NCBI GenBank assembly: GCA_965240325.2
Contig: OZ251242.1
Coordinates: 620,001-684,000, forward strand
Origin: Rebecca billardiae RCC1528
Lineage: Eukaryota; Haptophyta
DNA: 64,000 nucleotides
Reading direction: 5' to 3'
Under the pieces are notes generated by a model. The model was not told the DNA's origin, ran no database searches, and saw nothing but the letters and a program-made list of their open reading frames with translations. Positions 46,139 to 56,236 of this stretch are shown piece after piece. Position 1 is the first letter of the stretch. Each line of letters starts with the position of its first letter. The position numbers and the translations under genes are program-made.

Positions 46139-48087
46139 ATGGACGGTGGTCAGCCTGCCGAGCACACGTTCGTCGATGCGGGGATCCGCGAGGTCCTCCT
46201 CGACGGCCGCCGCTTCGAGGTCGACCTCTCGCCCGTGGGGTGCGCGCGCGCGCGCGCATGCCGGCGCGCGTGCCAGGGGCGGCCGCATCCATGGTCGCCA
46301 CCCTGGCTGATCTGGCTGCGCGACCGGGCGCCGCGCGCGCGCAGGCTGCTTGGCAAGGGGTTCCAGGGAGAGGTCCGCGCCGCGCGGGAGGTGCAGACCG
46401 GCGAGGTCGTCGCCGCCAAGCTGATGAAGCTGGACCAGCGCGCGCGCACAGAGGTGGGCGCACGGGCGGCGATGCGCGCGCGCGCGCGCTGTGGCGTGTG
46501 GCGTGCACTGGCCGTGGTGCGGGTGTGGTGGCGCGCCGGCTGGACGGGCCCCGCGTGCAAGTGGCACAACTGGCGGGCGCTCACCGCCGCGCCGAGCCGC
46601 CCCCCGCCCGAACCCCGCGCCCGCTCTCCGCGGCGCCGCATGCGCGCGCTCCCGCTCTCGCTCGGTGCGCGCGCGCAGGCGATTGCGCTCGAGCGCGCGC
46701 AGCACCCGTTCGTGGTCGGGCTGCACGGGCTGTGGCACACGCCGGACCTGCTGTACTGCGTGCTGGTGACCGAGCTGTGCGGGCAGGGCGAGCTCTTCGA
46801 CGCGATCATCGAGCACGAGGCCGGGCTGCCGCACGAGATGGCGCGCGACTTCTTTGCCAAGATCACGTGTGCACTCGCGCACCTGCACGCGCACCGCGTG
46901 GCGCACCGCGACCTGAAGGCGGAGAACGTGCTGCTCGACGAGGCGGGGAACCCGAAGCTGATCGACCTCGGCCTCGCCTTCGTCGCCGACGCCGCCGCGC
47001 CGACGGGCGACGACGCGGGCGCCTCTGCCGCGCGCTCGTGCCTCGCGCGCACCAAGGTGGGCTCGATGATGTACGCGGCGCCCGAGGTGGTGGCGCCCGA
47101 GTGCGAGGACGAGGAGTACGACCCGTTCGCCGCGGACGCGTGGTCGCTGGGCGTGCTGCTGTACTGCATGCTCCAGGGCCTCTTCCCCTTCCGCATCGCC
47201 GCCCCCGAGCTCTGCCCCGCGTTCGCCCTCTTCCGCGAGCGCGGCACGCTGCCGTGGCGGGCGCCCTTCCCGCCGCCCGACGCGGAGGCGCTGCTCAAGC
47301 GGCTGCTGCAGCTGCGCGCGGCGGACCGCACGGCGCCGGGGGACGTGCTGAGCGGCGCGTGGCTCAAGCCCTCGCTCGCCGAGCTGCAGGGCCTCTCGCT
47401 CTACCCCACCGCGCCCGACGACGAGCACGCGCCGTGGGGCGGCCGCGGCCCGCTCGTCAGCGCACGCAAGCGCAAGGAGCGAGACCCGCCGCACGGAGAC
47501 GGCGCGGGAGAGGCGGCCGCGGGGGATGGGGCGGCGGCGGGGGCGGCGGTGGCGGCGGCGGTGGAGGCGGCCGCCGCCGCGGCCGCCGCGGCCGAGGCCG
47601 CGGAGGTCGCGGCCGTCGCGGCGACGGCGGCGCCCGCGCCCGCGCCCGCGGCGCCGCACGCGTGGGCGGGCCTCGAGATCAGCATGGCTGCCAGCGTGCC
47701 CGGCAGCGTGCCCGCGCTCTCGGCGCGCGCGCTGAGCCCGCCGAGCGCCGCGGCGGCGGTGGGCTGCGGGGGCGAGCCGTCGGCCAAGCGCTCACGCGTC
47801 GACGGCGGTGGCTCTGGCAGCCGCGCCGCCCTCAGCGGCTTTGGGCAGCGCGCGCCCGCCGCGGCGGCGAGCGCGGGCGGCCCGCCGAGCGCCGCGCCGC
47901 CGCCGCCGCCGCCGCCGCCGCAGCACGTGGCGCCGGCGAGCGAGTGGGGCGCGGTGGACACGGCGCAGCCGGCGGCGCTGCCGCGCGGCCGACCGCCCGT
48001 GCTGCCCGCGGTCGCTTCGACCGAGCCGACGCGCGCGCGCTCGTGCGACTCCGTCGCGGCGCTGCGGCACGGCGCGAGCGGTGCGCT

Positions 48088-48121
<34 letters not shown>

Positions 48122-48564
48122 AGCGCTGCGCACGCGGCAGTGCTCCGAGTGGAGGCGTGTGCGCAGACAGAGGCGCTGCTGGGGGCGGGGGCGGAGGAGG
48201 AGGAGGAGCGCGGCGCGGGGCGCGCGAAGGGCGCAGGCGCGGGCGCGCCGGCGGCGCTGGGCGAGGCGGAGGCCGACGCGAGCGCGCCGCGCGCGCCGCA
48301 TGAGCCGCGCGACCGCGCGGACGACGGCGCGGGCGGCAGCGCGGAGGGCGGCGGCGGCAGAGCCAACGGCGGCGGTGGCGGCGGCGGCGGCGAGGGCGGT
48401 GGCTGCGGCGGCGGCGGCGGCAGGGGTGACGAGCACGCCGACGCCGGCGGCGATGGCGACGGTAAGGGCGCCGCCGCGGGTGGCGGCGGCGGCGGCGGTG
48501 GCGGCGGCGGCTCGACGGACGGCGCCGCGCCGCCGCCGGGCGGGCCGGATGATGCATCCGCCAC

Positions 48565-48625
<61 letters not shown>

Positions 48626-49942
48626 AGGGGCGAGCTGCGGCCGGGCGCGAGCGCGCAGCACTCGCAGCTGGTGCAGCGCATCGCCGCGTGGATGATGTCG
48701 CACTGCGACCCGGGCCGCGACTCGATCGTCCTCACCGACGCGCAGGGCAGCAGGCTGGGCGGCGGCGCGAGCAAGCACTCGATCGTGGCCGTCACGCCAG
48801 CGTGGACGAGCCTGTGCGGCTACTCGAGCGCAGAGGCGGTGGGGCGGTCGCCGTCGATCACGCAGGGGACGGCGACCGACCCGGCGTGCGTGGCGGGCAT
48901 GCGCGAGGCCATCGAGTCCGGCCGCGCGTGCAAGGTCTCCGTCGTCAACTACCGCAAGGGCGGGCACGCGTTCATCAACAACCTGACGCTCTGTCCAATC
49001 AGGTGGCGCGGCGAGGTGATCATGTACACGGGGCTACTCAAGGATTACTCCGCGCCGCTGCAGAGGCTGGTGACGCTGCGCCCGTCGCAGTTCTTCAAGA
49101 TGACGACGCAGTACGACAGCGCGCGCAAGCTGATCGCGCGGCCGCCCGCCACGCCCCTCGCGCTGGACGTGGACGACGAGACGCAGGTGCGGAGCGTGTG
49201 CGTGCGCGCACTGCGGTGCCGTGCTGCTGCTGTGAGCGGCGAGCGGTGCACGCGCGCGCGCTGTGCGGCCCGCCCACCACACCGCCCGCCCCTCCCCTCC
49301 CCCACTGCAGGTGGGCGAGGACGTCGTGACGGACGCGGTGTGGGAGGCGTCGGTCGTGCAGCTGCACGTGAAGCGCCTCTCCCTCGCGCTCAAGGAGCGG
49401 GAGCCCGAGTACCTCTCGCTCTGGCTGCAGGTAGGGGCAAGGGTGGGCGCGTGGGCGCGGGCGTGGTGGGCGTGGGCGCGGGCGTGGGCGTGGACGTGTG
49501 TGTGCAGGCGTGTGTGTGCAGGCGTGTGTGTGCAGGTGTGTGTGAGGGAGGGAGGGAGGGTTGGGGGCGGGCGCGAGCATGCGCGCGGCTTGGATGTGCA
49601 CCGCCGCGCCCGCGCGACACGGCGCGAGCGCGTGCGCGCCCACGCGTAGCCCACTCTGCGCGCGCGCCTGCCTGCCTGCGCCGTGCGGCGTTGCGCTGCT
49701 CGCGCGCGCAGGACGCGTTCGCCACGCTGCGCGTGTCGTACACGGAGAGCGTGACCGAGTGGGGCGGGCGCGAGGTGAACTCCGTCGTGTGCATGCAGGG
49801 CGACCTCGTGTGCCGCGGCCTCGTCCTCCCCGTCGCGGGCGAGCCGGGCACGCACCGGATCGTGTTTGAGCGGCTGCGCGGGGACCCCCTCGCCTACCAC
49901 CAGCTCTTCCGCAAGGTGTCCAAGCACATGCAGGAGTGCTGA
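46139..49942 (+). CDS. Ser/Thr kinase with C-terminal LOV-like PAS domain
   Basis: Five exons: 46139-46239, 46345-46453, 46679-49186, 49311-49430, 49712-49942 (introns of 105, 225, 124 and 281 bp), giving about 1022 residues. Kinase: LLGKGFQGEV, VAAKLMKL, AHRDLKAENVLLDE, IDLGLAF (DLG for DFG), YAAPEVV; CAMK/SNF1-like. A ~450-residue Ala/Gly/Pro-rich spacer follows with Gly runs (48573-48630). The PAS domain (48770-49050) has WTSLCGYSSAEAVGRSP, TDPACVAGMREAIE, and VVNYRKGGHAFINNLTLCP, the LOV layout; but GRNCRFLQ is replaced by GRSPSITQ, so the adduct cysteine is missing. A ~130-residue C-terminal domain is unrecognised. Kinase-first order is the reverse of phototropin. Confidence 0.82.
48573..48630 (+). 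repeat. (GGC)n trinucleotide repeat, poly-Gly
   Basis: Near-continuous GGC codons in the linker between kinase and PAS domains; shorter GGC runs occur nearby at 48090-48120 and 48485-48510. Confidence 0.9.
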
Positions 49943-50150
49943 GTGTCAGTAGCAGTGCATAACGCTAGGCCTATATATATAGTGCGCCGCGGATGACAGT
50001 ACGGTCGTACCGTGCTGCCCCGTGCCCGGGTAGCGGGCACCGGCGCCTGACGCGCCGGCCTACCGGCCCAGCCGTCACTCACGACTGCCGGCGGGGGCGG
50101 CGGCGGCGCCGACTGGCAGAGCGCATTGCCCGCCTCGCTGGCGAGTGGCC

Positions 50151-51338
50151 TCAGAGCCCCTCGGCCGTCACAACGTGCGGCACGTCGAGCCCCGCCTTGG
50201 CCAGCTCGCGCCCCACCGCCACGCCGAGCGTCGACGCGAGCCGCAGCGCGCGCTCGGGCTCGGAGCTGCGCAGGCACTTTCCGAGAAGTTTCGCCTTCTC
50301 CGTCTGCACCTCCTGCCCCAGCCCGACGAGCACCAGGTTGACGTCCGCCCAGACGTCGCGCGGCATCCACGCCTCGAGCGCGGCGCGCGTCTTCTCGGGC
50401 GTGCGCGTCGGCTCGGGGCCCGTCCAGCCCAGCTGGTTGGCGATGCGGTGCACGTGCGTGTCCACCGAGATGCCGACGCACTGGCCGAACGCGACGTTGA
50501 AGAGGATGATCGCCATCTTGGGGCCGACGCCGGGCAGCGCGAGGACGTCGTCCATCGAGCGGGGGACGCGGCCGGCGTGGGCGTCGGCGATGATGCGCGT
50601 GGCCTCCTTGATGTACCGCACCTTGTTGTTGTGGAAGCCCACGCCGTAGATGAGCTCGCGCAGCGCGTCGTCGGGCGTGGCGAGGATGGAAGGAACGCTG
50701 AGGCCGTGCTGCCGCAGCCGGCGCATCACCATCGCGTTCACCGTGTCCTTGGTCTGCGAGGAGAGCATCAGCGAGATGAGCGTGTGGTACGCGCGCTCCT
50801 CCGGCTCCGCCACCGCCGCCGCGCACTCCGCGCCCATCGTGTCCACCACCGCCGTCCGGTCGGCGCGCAGCTGTACGATCAGCTCCCACGTGGCCCTCCA
50901 CCCGGCGGGCGGCTCGAGCGACGGCGGGCTGGCGGCGCGCTTGCGCGGCGTGGGCGGGCCCGGCGCGTCGGTGTCGGCAGATGGCGACGCGCGCTTGGCG
51001 CCCGAGCGCTTGACGCCCTTCTCGCGCGCCCCGCCCTTGCGCGCGCGCGCCGCGCGCGGCGTGCTCGCGCCTTCGCCCGCCGCCGCCGCCGCCGCCGCCG
51101 CCGCTCCTCCGCCGCCGGCCGTGTGCGCGAACTGCTCGAAGCCGACCGCGTCGGCGGGGGGGACGCTCGGCTCCGTCAGCCGCGCCGCGGCGCGGCGCGT
51201 CGAGCTCGCCATACGCACAACCACCGCGGGCGCCGGCCGCAGAGTGAGCGCCGTCGCGGACGTCGCGAGCGCGAAGATGCGTGCGACGCGGAGCATGCGC
51301 TGGGCGCGCGCGACACTCGACAGGCTCTCGAGTGGCAA
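50151..51338 (-). CDS. NTH1: Endonuclease III-like DNA glycosylase/AP lyase (NTH1), no Fe-S cluster
   Basis: Base-excision-repair enzyme removing oxidised pyrimidines. Seen: LISLMLSSQTKDTV, LIYGVGFHNNKVRYIKE, the helix-hairpin-helix LALPGVGPKMA with the catalytic lysine at about 274, and SVDTHVHRIANQLGW with the catalytic Asp (~293), all diagnostic of the Nth family. The usual C-terminal [4Fe-4S] motif (C-x6-C-x2-C-x5-C) after LVGLGQ is absent: only one cysteine remains in VQTEKAKLLGKCLRSS. The N-terminus (MLRVARIFALATSATALTL) looks like an organelle-targeting peptide followed by a basic linker that may act in nuclear import; the start could be the first methionine or the one at 51296. Head-to-head with the Sfi1-like gene. 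Confidence 0.9.
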   Translation of the reverse strand: MPLESLSSVARAQRMLRVARIFALATSATALTLRPAPAVVVRMASSTRRAAARLTEPSVPPADAVGFEQFAHTAGGGGAAAAAAAAAGEGASTPRAARARKGGAREKGVKRSGAKRASPSADTDAPGPPTPRKRAASPPSLEPPAGWRATWELIVQLRADRTAVVDTMGAECAAAVAEPEERAYHTLISLMLSSQTKDTVNAMVMRRLRQHGLSVPSILATPDDALRELIYGVGFHNNKVRYIKEATRIIADAHAGRVPRSMDDVLALPGVGPKMAIILFNVAFGQCVGISVDTHVHRIANQLGWTGPEPTRTPEKTRAALEAWMPRDVWADVNLVLVGLGQEVQTEKAKLLGKCLRSSEPERALRLASTLGVAVGRELAKAGLDVPHVVTAEGL

Positions 51339-51463
51339 GCCGCTCGAGCTGGCACGATGGCGGCGAACTTCACCCGAGCGGCCGTTGCCCCAAGCTTGCC
51401 AGCCCTTGGTTGGCCGTCCGCGTCGAGCGCTTTTCTGGCAGTCAAACGACCGCGCTGACGACG

Positions 51464-54134
51464 ATGGCTTCCAGGCGCGCGCTCGCGGAGCGCAACGACA
51501 ATGGCGCGCACGCCGGCGGCGTGCCGGCTCGGCTCGGCGGCGTGCCCGACGCTCGGCTCGGCGGCCCTCCGCCGGCCGCCGCCAAGCCCGTCAGCGCGGC
51601 CTCAGCGCGGCGCACGCCGGGCGCGCGCACGGCGGACGAGGAGAGCGCGCGGCTGCTCGCGCCGAGCACGGGCCTCGTCGCGCGCCGCGCGCCCGAGGGA
51701 GGGCGGCCGCCGCTGGCGGAGGGCGGCGCCCGAGTGCGTGGTGCGGATCCACCCGAGCGCGGCGAGGCCGCCGCCGCCTCCGCCGCTCGCCTCGCGGACG
51801 CCTCGCGCCGCCTCTCCGCGCGCGTGCGTTCGGGCACGCCGCAGCGCGCGCGCGCGCCGCCGCCGAGCGCGGCAGGCGGCGGCGGCGGCGGTGCCGGGGC
51901 TCGCGCCGCCGCCGTGCGCACGGCTGCGCATGCGCGTGCCACAGCAACCCAGCCGCCGCCTCGGCTGCCGCCGCGCGTCGCCGCCGTGGCGCGCGCGGCG
52001 CTGGCGAGGTGGCGGGCGCGCGCGCGCGAGCGCGCGGCGCGGCCGCGAGCGCGCGGCGGCGCGGCGAGCGCGCACGCGCGGCGGCGCGCGTTCGGCGCGC
52101 TGTGCGCGCACGCGCGGCACGCGCGCGCCGCACTGCGCGACGAGATGCGCCAGGCCGTGTGGCTTCTCTCGCGCGCCGAGCTCGGCAGCCGGCTGCGCGC
52201 GCGCCGCGCGCGGCACCTGCGCGCGCTGTGGGCTGCGTGGCGCGCGCACGCGCGCGCCGCGCCGCGGCGGCGGGCGCTGGCGCGCTGGCGCGCGGCGTGG
52301 CGCGAGCACGCGCGGCGCGCGCTCGCGCTCGCGCGCGCCTCGCGCGAGACGCGCGCGCGCTGCGGCGCGCGCGCGCTGCGGCGCGCGCTGCGCCTCGCGC
52401 GGCGCGCGGCGGGCGAGGCGTCCGCGGCGCGCGCCGTCGCCGAGCGCGGCGCGCGCGCCGGCGTCGCGGCGAGGGCGGCGACGCGCGCCTGGCGGCGGTG
52501 GTGCGCGCGCGGGCTGTCGCGCGAAGCGGCATGCCGCGCGGTTCGCACCGCGCGCGCGCGCGCCGCGTGGCGCGCGTGGCGCCGCGCCGCCGCGGGCTCG
52601 GCCGCGGCGTCGGCGCGCGCGCGCGCCGCGCGCGCGCGCCGCGCGCCGCGCGGCTGCGGCGCGCGGTCGGCGCGATGGCCGCGCGAGCGGCCGCGCGGCG
52701 CGCGTGGGAGCGGGCTGGCTGGGCGCTCGGCGCGCGCGCGGGGCTGGCGCGCGTACGCGCGAGCGCCGCCGCCGCCGCCGCCCAGACGCGCCGCACGGCC
52801 GCGGCGGGCGCGGCGGGCGCGCGCGCGGCGGCGCGGCGCGCGGTGCGCGCGTGGCGCGCGCGCGGTGCGCGGCGCGCGCGCGCTCGGCGCATGGCAGGGC
52901 GGCGCGCTCGCGGCGAGCGCGAGGCCGCGCTGCGCGCGTGGGCGGAGGGCGCGCGGATCCGGCGTGGCCACGCCGCCCTCGCGCGGCGCGCGTGCGCGCA
53001 CGGCCGCCGTGCCGCCCTCCGCGCGCTGGGCCACGCCGCCGCGCGCGCGCGCGCCGCGCGCGCCGTGGCCGCGGCCGTGCGCGCGCGCGCGGCCGCGCGG
53101 CGCGGCGCGCGCGCGCTCGCGGCGTGGCGCGCGGTGCGGCGCGCGCAGCGCGGCGCGCGCGCGCGGCGCGAGCTGGCGCACGCCCAGGCGCGCATCTGGG
53201 CGCGCGAGCGCGCGCGATCTGCGCTCGCGCGCTGGGCGGCGCCCGAGGGCGGCGGCGAGCGCGCGCGCGCGGCCGCGGCCGCGGCCGCGCTCGGCGGCGC
53301 GCGCGCGCGCCGGGCGCGCGCGCGCGCGCTCGCGCGCTGGCGGCGGCGCGCGCCTCCGCGGCGCGGCGCCGCGGCGCGCGCGTGGCGGCGCGCGCGCTGG
53401 CTGCGGCGCTGGGCCGCCGCCGCCGCCGAAGCCGCCGCCGCCATGGCGCTCCGCCGGCGCGCGGCGCTGTATCGGCTGACGGGCGCGGCGCGCGCGCGCG
53501 GCGCGCGGCGCGCGCTGGCGCGGCGCGCGCGCGCGCACGCGCGCGCCGCGCGCCGCGCGCGCGCGCTCGCGGCGTGGGCGGTGGCGGCGGCTGCGCGCGC
53601 GCGGCTCGGCGTCGCGCAGCGCGCCGCGCTCTTCGCGTGGGAGTCGCCGCTCTCGCGCGCGCTGCGCGCCGCGTGCGCGCGGTGGCATGCGCGCGCGCGC
53701 GCGCGCGCCGCGGCCGACGCCGCGGCCGCGGCCGCGGCCGCGCCGGCGCGCACGCGCACCGCCATGCGCGCGCTCGCGGCGTGGCTGCGCGTGTGCGCGC
53801 GGCGCGCGCTGCGCGCGCTGCGCGCGCGCGTCGCGCTGCGCGCCGCGCGCCACGCCGCGCTCGGCGCGTGGCGCCGCCACGCCGCGCGCGCGCGCTGGGC
53901 GCGCGAAGCGGCGCGGCGCGCGCTCGGCGCGCGCCGCTGGGCGCGCGCGGCGGGCGCGCGCGCGTGGCGCGCGGCGACGATGGCGGAGGCGCGGATCGTG
54001 GCGGCGCGGCACGCGCGCGGTGTGGCGCGGGCGCGGGCGCTCGCGCGGCTGCGCCTCGCCGCGGCCGAGCCGACGCTGCGCGCGCGCGCGCCCGCCGCCG
54101 CCGAGCGGCGGCGGCGCGGCGCGCTCGGCGCGTG

Positions 54135-54165
<31 letters not shown>

Positions 54166-56100
54166 GCCGCGGCCGCGGCCGCGGCCGCGCGCCGCGCGCG
54201 CGCGCGCCGCGCTGCGCGCGCTGCGCGCGTGGCTGCACCGCGCGAGCGGCGCGGCCACGCGCGCGGCGCTGCGCGCGCGCGCCCTCGGCGCGCGCCGCCG
54301 CGCGTGGGCCGCCGCCTGGCGCGCGCGCGCGGCCGCCTTGGGCGTGCGCCGCGTGGCGGCGGCGGCGGCCGCGGCCGCGGCGGCGGCCGCGGCCGCGGGC
54401 GGCGCGCGCGCGCCGCTGCGCCGCTGGCGGGCGCGCGCGGCGGTGGGGGCGAAGCGCGGCTGGCAGCTGCGCTTCGCCGCGCGCGCCGACGCCTCGCGCG
54501 CGCGCCGCGCCGCGTGCGCCGCGTGGGCGCGCCACGCCGCGGCGGCGCGGCGGCGCGCGCGCGCGGCGCGCGCGGCGCGCGCGGCCGCGCGCGGCCGCGC
54601 GCTCGGCGCGTGGGCGGCGGCGGCCGCGGAGCGCGGCGCGAGCGCCGCGCAGGCGGAGGCGGAGGGCACGCTGGGCGCGCGCGCGGCGCGGCGCGCGCGG
54701 CTGCGCGGCGCGCTGCGCCGCCTCGCCGCCGCCGCGCGCGCCGCGCGTATCGCCGCGCTGCGCGCCGCGCTGCGCGCGCTCGCGCGCGCCGCGGCCGCGG
54801 CCGCGCGCGGCGCGCGGCTGCGGCCGCGGCTGCGCGCGTGGCGGCGGCGCGCGCGCGCGCGCGCGTGGGCGGCGGCGGTCGGCGCGGAGCGCGAGCGCCT
54901 CGGCGCGATCGGCGGCGCGCGGCGGCGCGCGCGGCTGCTGCGCGGCTGGCGCCGCGCCGCGCGCCTCGCGGCGGCGGGCGGCGCCGCCCTCGCACACGCC
55001 GCCGCGCGCGGCCGCGCGCGCGCGCTCGGCGCGTGGCGCGCGGCCGCGCGCCGCGGCCGCGCGGCCGCGGCCGCGGCCGACGCGCTGGGCGCGGCGCGCG
55101 CCCGGCGCGCGCTGGGCGCGCTCGCGCGCGGCGCCGCGGGGGCGAGCGCGCGCGCGGCGCGCGCCCCGCTCGCGCTCGACGCGGCGCGGCGCGGCGACCG
55201 CCGCCGCGCCGCGCGCGCGTGGCGGCGGCGCGCGCGCGAGCGCGCGCGCGGCGCGGCGCTCGCGCGCGCGCGCGCGCCGCGCTGCGGCGCGCGCGGCTGC
55301 GGCGGTGGCGGCGCGGCGCGGCGCGCGCGCTGGCGGCCACGGCGGCCTCGCTCGCGCTCGCGCGCGGCGCGGCGCGTCGCGCGCTGCACCGCGCGCGCGA
55401 CGGCGCGGCCGCCGCCGCCGCCGCGCGCACCGCCGCCGCGCGCGCGCGCGGCGCGCGGCGCGCGCGCGCGCTCGTGCGCGCGGCCGCGCGCTGGCTGCGC
55501 GCGCTGCCGGCGCTGCGGCGCGCGCGCGGCGCGCGCCGCCTGCGCGCCGCGCTCGCGCGCGGCTCGCGCGCGGCGTCGTTCGAGGCGTGGGCCGGGCGGT
55601 CGCGCGCGCTGCGCGTCGCGCGCGCGGCCGCGCGGCTCGGCGTGCGCGCGCGCGCGCTCGGCCGCGCGCACGACAGCGTGCGCCGCTGGGCGCGCGCGGC
55701 GCGCGCGGCGCGCGCGCGCCGGCTGGGCGCGGCCGCGCGCGCGCGGCGCGCGCTCCGCGCGGTGCGGCGCCACGCCGCGGCGCGCGTGGCGGCGCGGCGC
55801 GCGGGCGCGCGCGCGCGCGCGCGGCGCGCGCTGTGCGCGCTCCGGTGCCACGCGGCGGCGCGGCTCGCGCTCGGCGAGGCGGTGCGGCTCGCGCGCGCGG
55901 CCGTGCCCGCGCGGCGGCCGCCGCCGATTCGGCGCCGCGCGCCGCCGAGCGAGCCCACGCCGTCGCGCGCGGCGAGCGGCGGCGCGGGCTTCGTGTCGCC
56001 CGAGGCGGTCCGCGGCAAGCCGTCGTCCTACGCGGTGGCGCTGGGGCGCGTGACCTGGGTGTGCGCGCCGGCCGTGCCCGAGGCGCGGACGCCATGCTGA
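51464..56100 (+). CDS. Giant Sfi1-like Ala/Arg/Trp-repeat protein A (apparent frame changes)
   Basis: Begins MASRRALAERNDNG after the NTH1 divergent region. After ~170 disordered residues the sequence becomes repeats with tryptophans about 23-35 residues apart in an A-L-x-x-W-R context ([30 protein letters not shown]), like the centrin-binding Sfi1 repeats of centrosome and basal-body fibres. The repeat-rich reading moves between frames: frame of 51464 up to ~52640, +1 frame to ~54200, back to ~55270, then again until the stop at 56100 (tail FVSPEAVRGKPSSYAVALGR). Each change falls in a (GC)n run, with no intron signals, so assembly indels or true slippage are likely. About 1545 residues. The composition is extreme (Ala plus Arg dominate). 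Confidence 0.5.
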
Positions 56101-56236
56101 CATGAATCGCCATGAAGCAGCTCGGAAAGCTTCTTCAGACTGTCATCAATACGAGCGCGGGTGTAACCGCCCGAGGGCGTACTGTAACAGAAAAAAGGCC
56201 GGGCGTGAACAGCCAGCCGGCCGCGCTTGGCGCACG

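Noticed and set aside
51442-56103. Minus-strand and third-frame open frames of 1400-1560 codons opposite the Sfi1-like gene A
   Set aside because: The DNA is nearly A/T-free, so stops are rare in every frame. Only the chosen frames give regularly spaced Trp in a W-R context and non-random N- and C-terminal ends.
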